In this document: positions 62,381 to 64,000 of the stretch, in pieces
How the letters are laid out: each line of letters starts with the position of its first letter
How positions within the stretch are numbered: position 1 is the stretch's first letter
Assembly (NCBI GenBank): GCA_018881555.1
Contig: JACAXG010000081.1
Location: 1,993,421 to 2,057,420, forward strand
Source: Amblyornis subalaris
Lineage: Eukaryota > Chordata > Aves > Passeriformes > Ptilonorhynchidae
DNA length: 64,000 bases
Direction: 5' to 3'
Notes under the pieces: generated by a model
The model's database searches: none
Told to the model about the DNA's origin: nothing
What the model saw: only the letters and a program-made list of their open reading frames with translations
Program-made: the position numbers and the translations under genes

Positions 62381-63966
62381 AAGAGAAGAGCTGGAGAGAC
62401 AATACCAGATTGTTAGTTTTGGAAGAAACTTCCAAGCTCTGAAGTTCAAATCCCTGTATCTGGTTCCCTCAGGCTCAAAAGACATTTCTTCAGGTATTTA
62501 ACTGTGTTTCAGAGGCTTATGGTGCTAGTTATGCCCCTACACTCACCTAGGTGAAGGGAAAAAAAGGTTTTAAAGTAATCAGAGATCTATTAAATCTATT
62601 GACCTTCATTTTGTTAAAGCTAAATCTAAAGCCACTGATGTCTTTAGGTCACATGCGTGTTCCTGCAAATACCTTCCTGAAAATTACCAACCCTCCAGGC
62701 CTCTCAAGCTCTTTAAAAATGTTTACATTTTTGATTCCCAGTCCTGGCAAAATGAGCTCTGTAATGTGGTTAGAGCCCAAAACACAACATTTTCCCAGTT
62801 AACAGCTCAGGCATTGCCTCTTAACCACTCTGAGGTTTGAGCAGGAGGTTCCCTGCTCCCAGTCATTGCTTGGTTTTGGTTCTTCCTTCTTGATTTATCC
62901 CCTGCTGTCACACAGTGCTGCCCCCAGTATTTAACCAATAACCCAATGCAGCCCCACAACAAACACTCGTATGATGCAGAAGGGCTGTGGCTGGAGCAGC
63001 CCCACACACAATGCTATAACCAATGCCACTCAAATCTGGAATGTTCTTCCAGCATATGCAGAGACACACCTTCCATTTTTCCCATGTGAATTCTTCCTCC
63101 TTGTTTCTATCTTTAAGACCCACTTCACTCCTTTGTATCTCCTCACAGATCTCTTTGCTGTTTCTTTCCCTCATTCTCTCTGGCATTTGTATTGCCCTGG
63201 ACAAGAACCAGCTCTCCTTTCTTGGCTTCAAGTGTTTTCCTTTCACTCTCTCAAACATAAAACACCAATTTCCTCATTAATGAATTTTCCCAATTTCCCC
63301 CCTGCAGAACAATTGTCCTGTGTCTTTCCCTTGGCTGAATGAAGCCTGCAGGGCCTGCGGGTGCCATCTCTGACTCCTGGCAGAACACTGCCATGGCAGA
63401 GACACAGCAGAGACAACACAGCACCAATAAAACTGCAAAATGCCAAGTCAGAGCTGCAGGGTTTTCTGGCCAGCACCTGCTGAGGGTGAAGGCCTTAATG
63501 AGCAGTTCAGTGGTGGGTTTCAAGCCAGTCTGAATTAAGCATTTTATTCTTAATGAGAATTTTAAAAAGGAATAACAATTCTTTCCTTTTGTTCCATAAA
63601 CCAAATTCTAAGTTGCCAGCATTATTATATCTGTATATTTTTAGAAAATCTGCTGCTTACACATCATGTGATGTTCACCCGAAGGAAGATTTTTGGCAAC
63701 AACAAAACCATTTCTTTTTTTAAAGGCTCTGGCTGGCAGGACCAGTGACACGAGGAACCTCCAAGGGTCATCTCAGTCCCAGCAACCTGAACAGCACCTG
63801 TAGATTTGCCTCCCCTCTGCTCTCACCAAACACCCAGTGCAGGAAAACTCCCTCTCCCCACACCTTTCAGGCTGCTTTCTTGTCCTGGCTGCCTGGACCC
63901 TGGACAGACCCCTCATCAGTGCCACCAGAAACCCAACAGTCCCNGTGAATGCTGCTCTGCAACTGG
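62381..63966 (-). other. Probable KCTD20 intron 1 / upstream region
   Basis: Sequence 5' of the first coding exon. The acceptor at 62380-62379 means it is intronic or alternatively spliced. No CpG island is present, so the promoter lies beyond the window. I see no other gene. Confidence 0.5.
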
Positions 63967-64000
63967 GAATAGACTCATGGAATATCTCGAGCTGGAAGAG
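63967..64000 (-). mobile_element. CR1-type 3' fragment cut by the window end
   Basis: AATAGACTCATGGAATATCT then CGAGCTGGAAGAG resembles the fragment at 27666-27747. It is truncated by the window edge. Confidence 0.6.

Overview
This is vertebrate nuclear DNA, almost certainly from a bird. It has large spliced genes with GT-AG introns, CpG-island promoters, and about twenty 3'-truncated copies of the CR1 LINE family, several ending in the typical GATTCTATGAT-type tail. The gene set CDKN1A, SRSF3, STK38, KCTD20 has the same order and relative orientation as the human 6p21 block, shown here in reverse. About one hundred mostly isolated N bases point to a draft or ambiguity-masked assembly. The species cannot be named from the sequence.

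Layout. Positions 1-2870 hold no gene I can support. CDKN1A (p21) is on the minus strand: 3' UTR about 2870-4108, coding exons 4109-4158 and 4883-5288, and a TATA-type promoter with GC boxes near 7610-7715. Two candidate p53 response elements sit in intron 1 (6616-6645) and 1.46 kb upstream (9067-9086). Positions 8.2-19.3 kb are intergenic with CR1 fragments. SRSF3 is on the minus strand, with coding exons between 20154 and 24604, a 457-nt poison cassette exon at 22054-22510, and a CpG-island TATA promoter near 25.5 kb. Positions 25.7-33.7 kb are mostly AT-rich intergenic DNA.

The most notable locus lies between SRSF3 and STK38. A small two-coding-exon gene on the plus strand (33691-33779 joined to 34659-34986) encodes a secreted parathyroid-hormone-family precursor, best assigned to the PTH-L/PTH4 lineage that is reported lost in eutherian mammals. 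It has a signal peptide, a dibasic cleavage site, a PTHrP-like 1-34 region, and an intron exactly one nucleotide before the dibasic codons, as in PTH and PTHrP.

STK38 (NDR1 kinase) follows on the plus strand: CpG island and noncoding first exon near 36.9-37.17 kb, thirteen coding exons 38981-49268 giving exactly 465 aa, and a roughly 3-kb 3' UTR ending near 52.26 kb. KCTD20 lies tail-to-tail on the minus strand (coding 56036-62341, 417 aa), with its 5' end outside the window.

The genes are not an operon; each has its own promoter or lies in a separate transcription unit. CDKN1A acts in the p53 cell-cycle checkpoint, SRSF3 in splicing with autoregulation through its poison exon, STK38 in Hippo/NDR signalling, KCTD20 as a BTB-domain protein, and the PTH-like gene as a probable endocrine or paracrine ligand.
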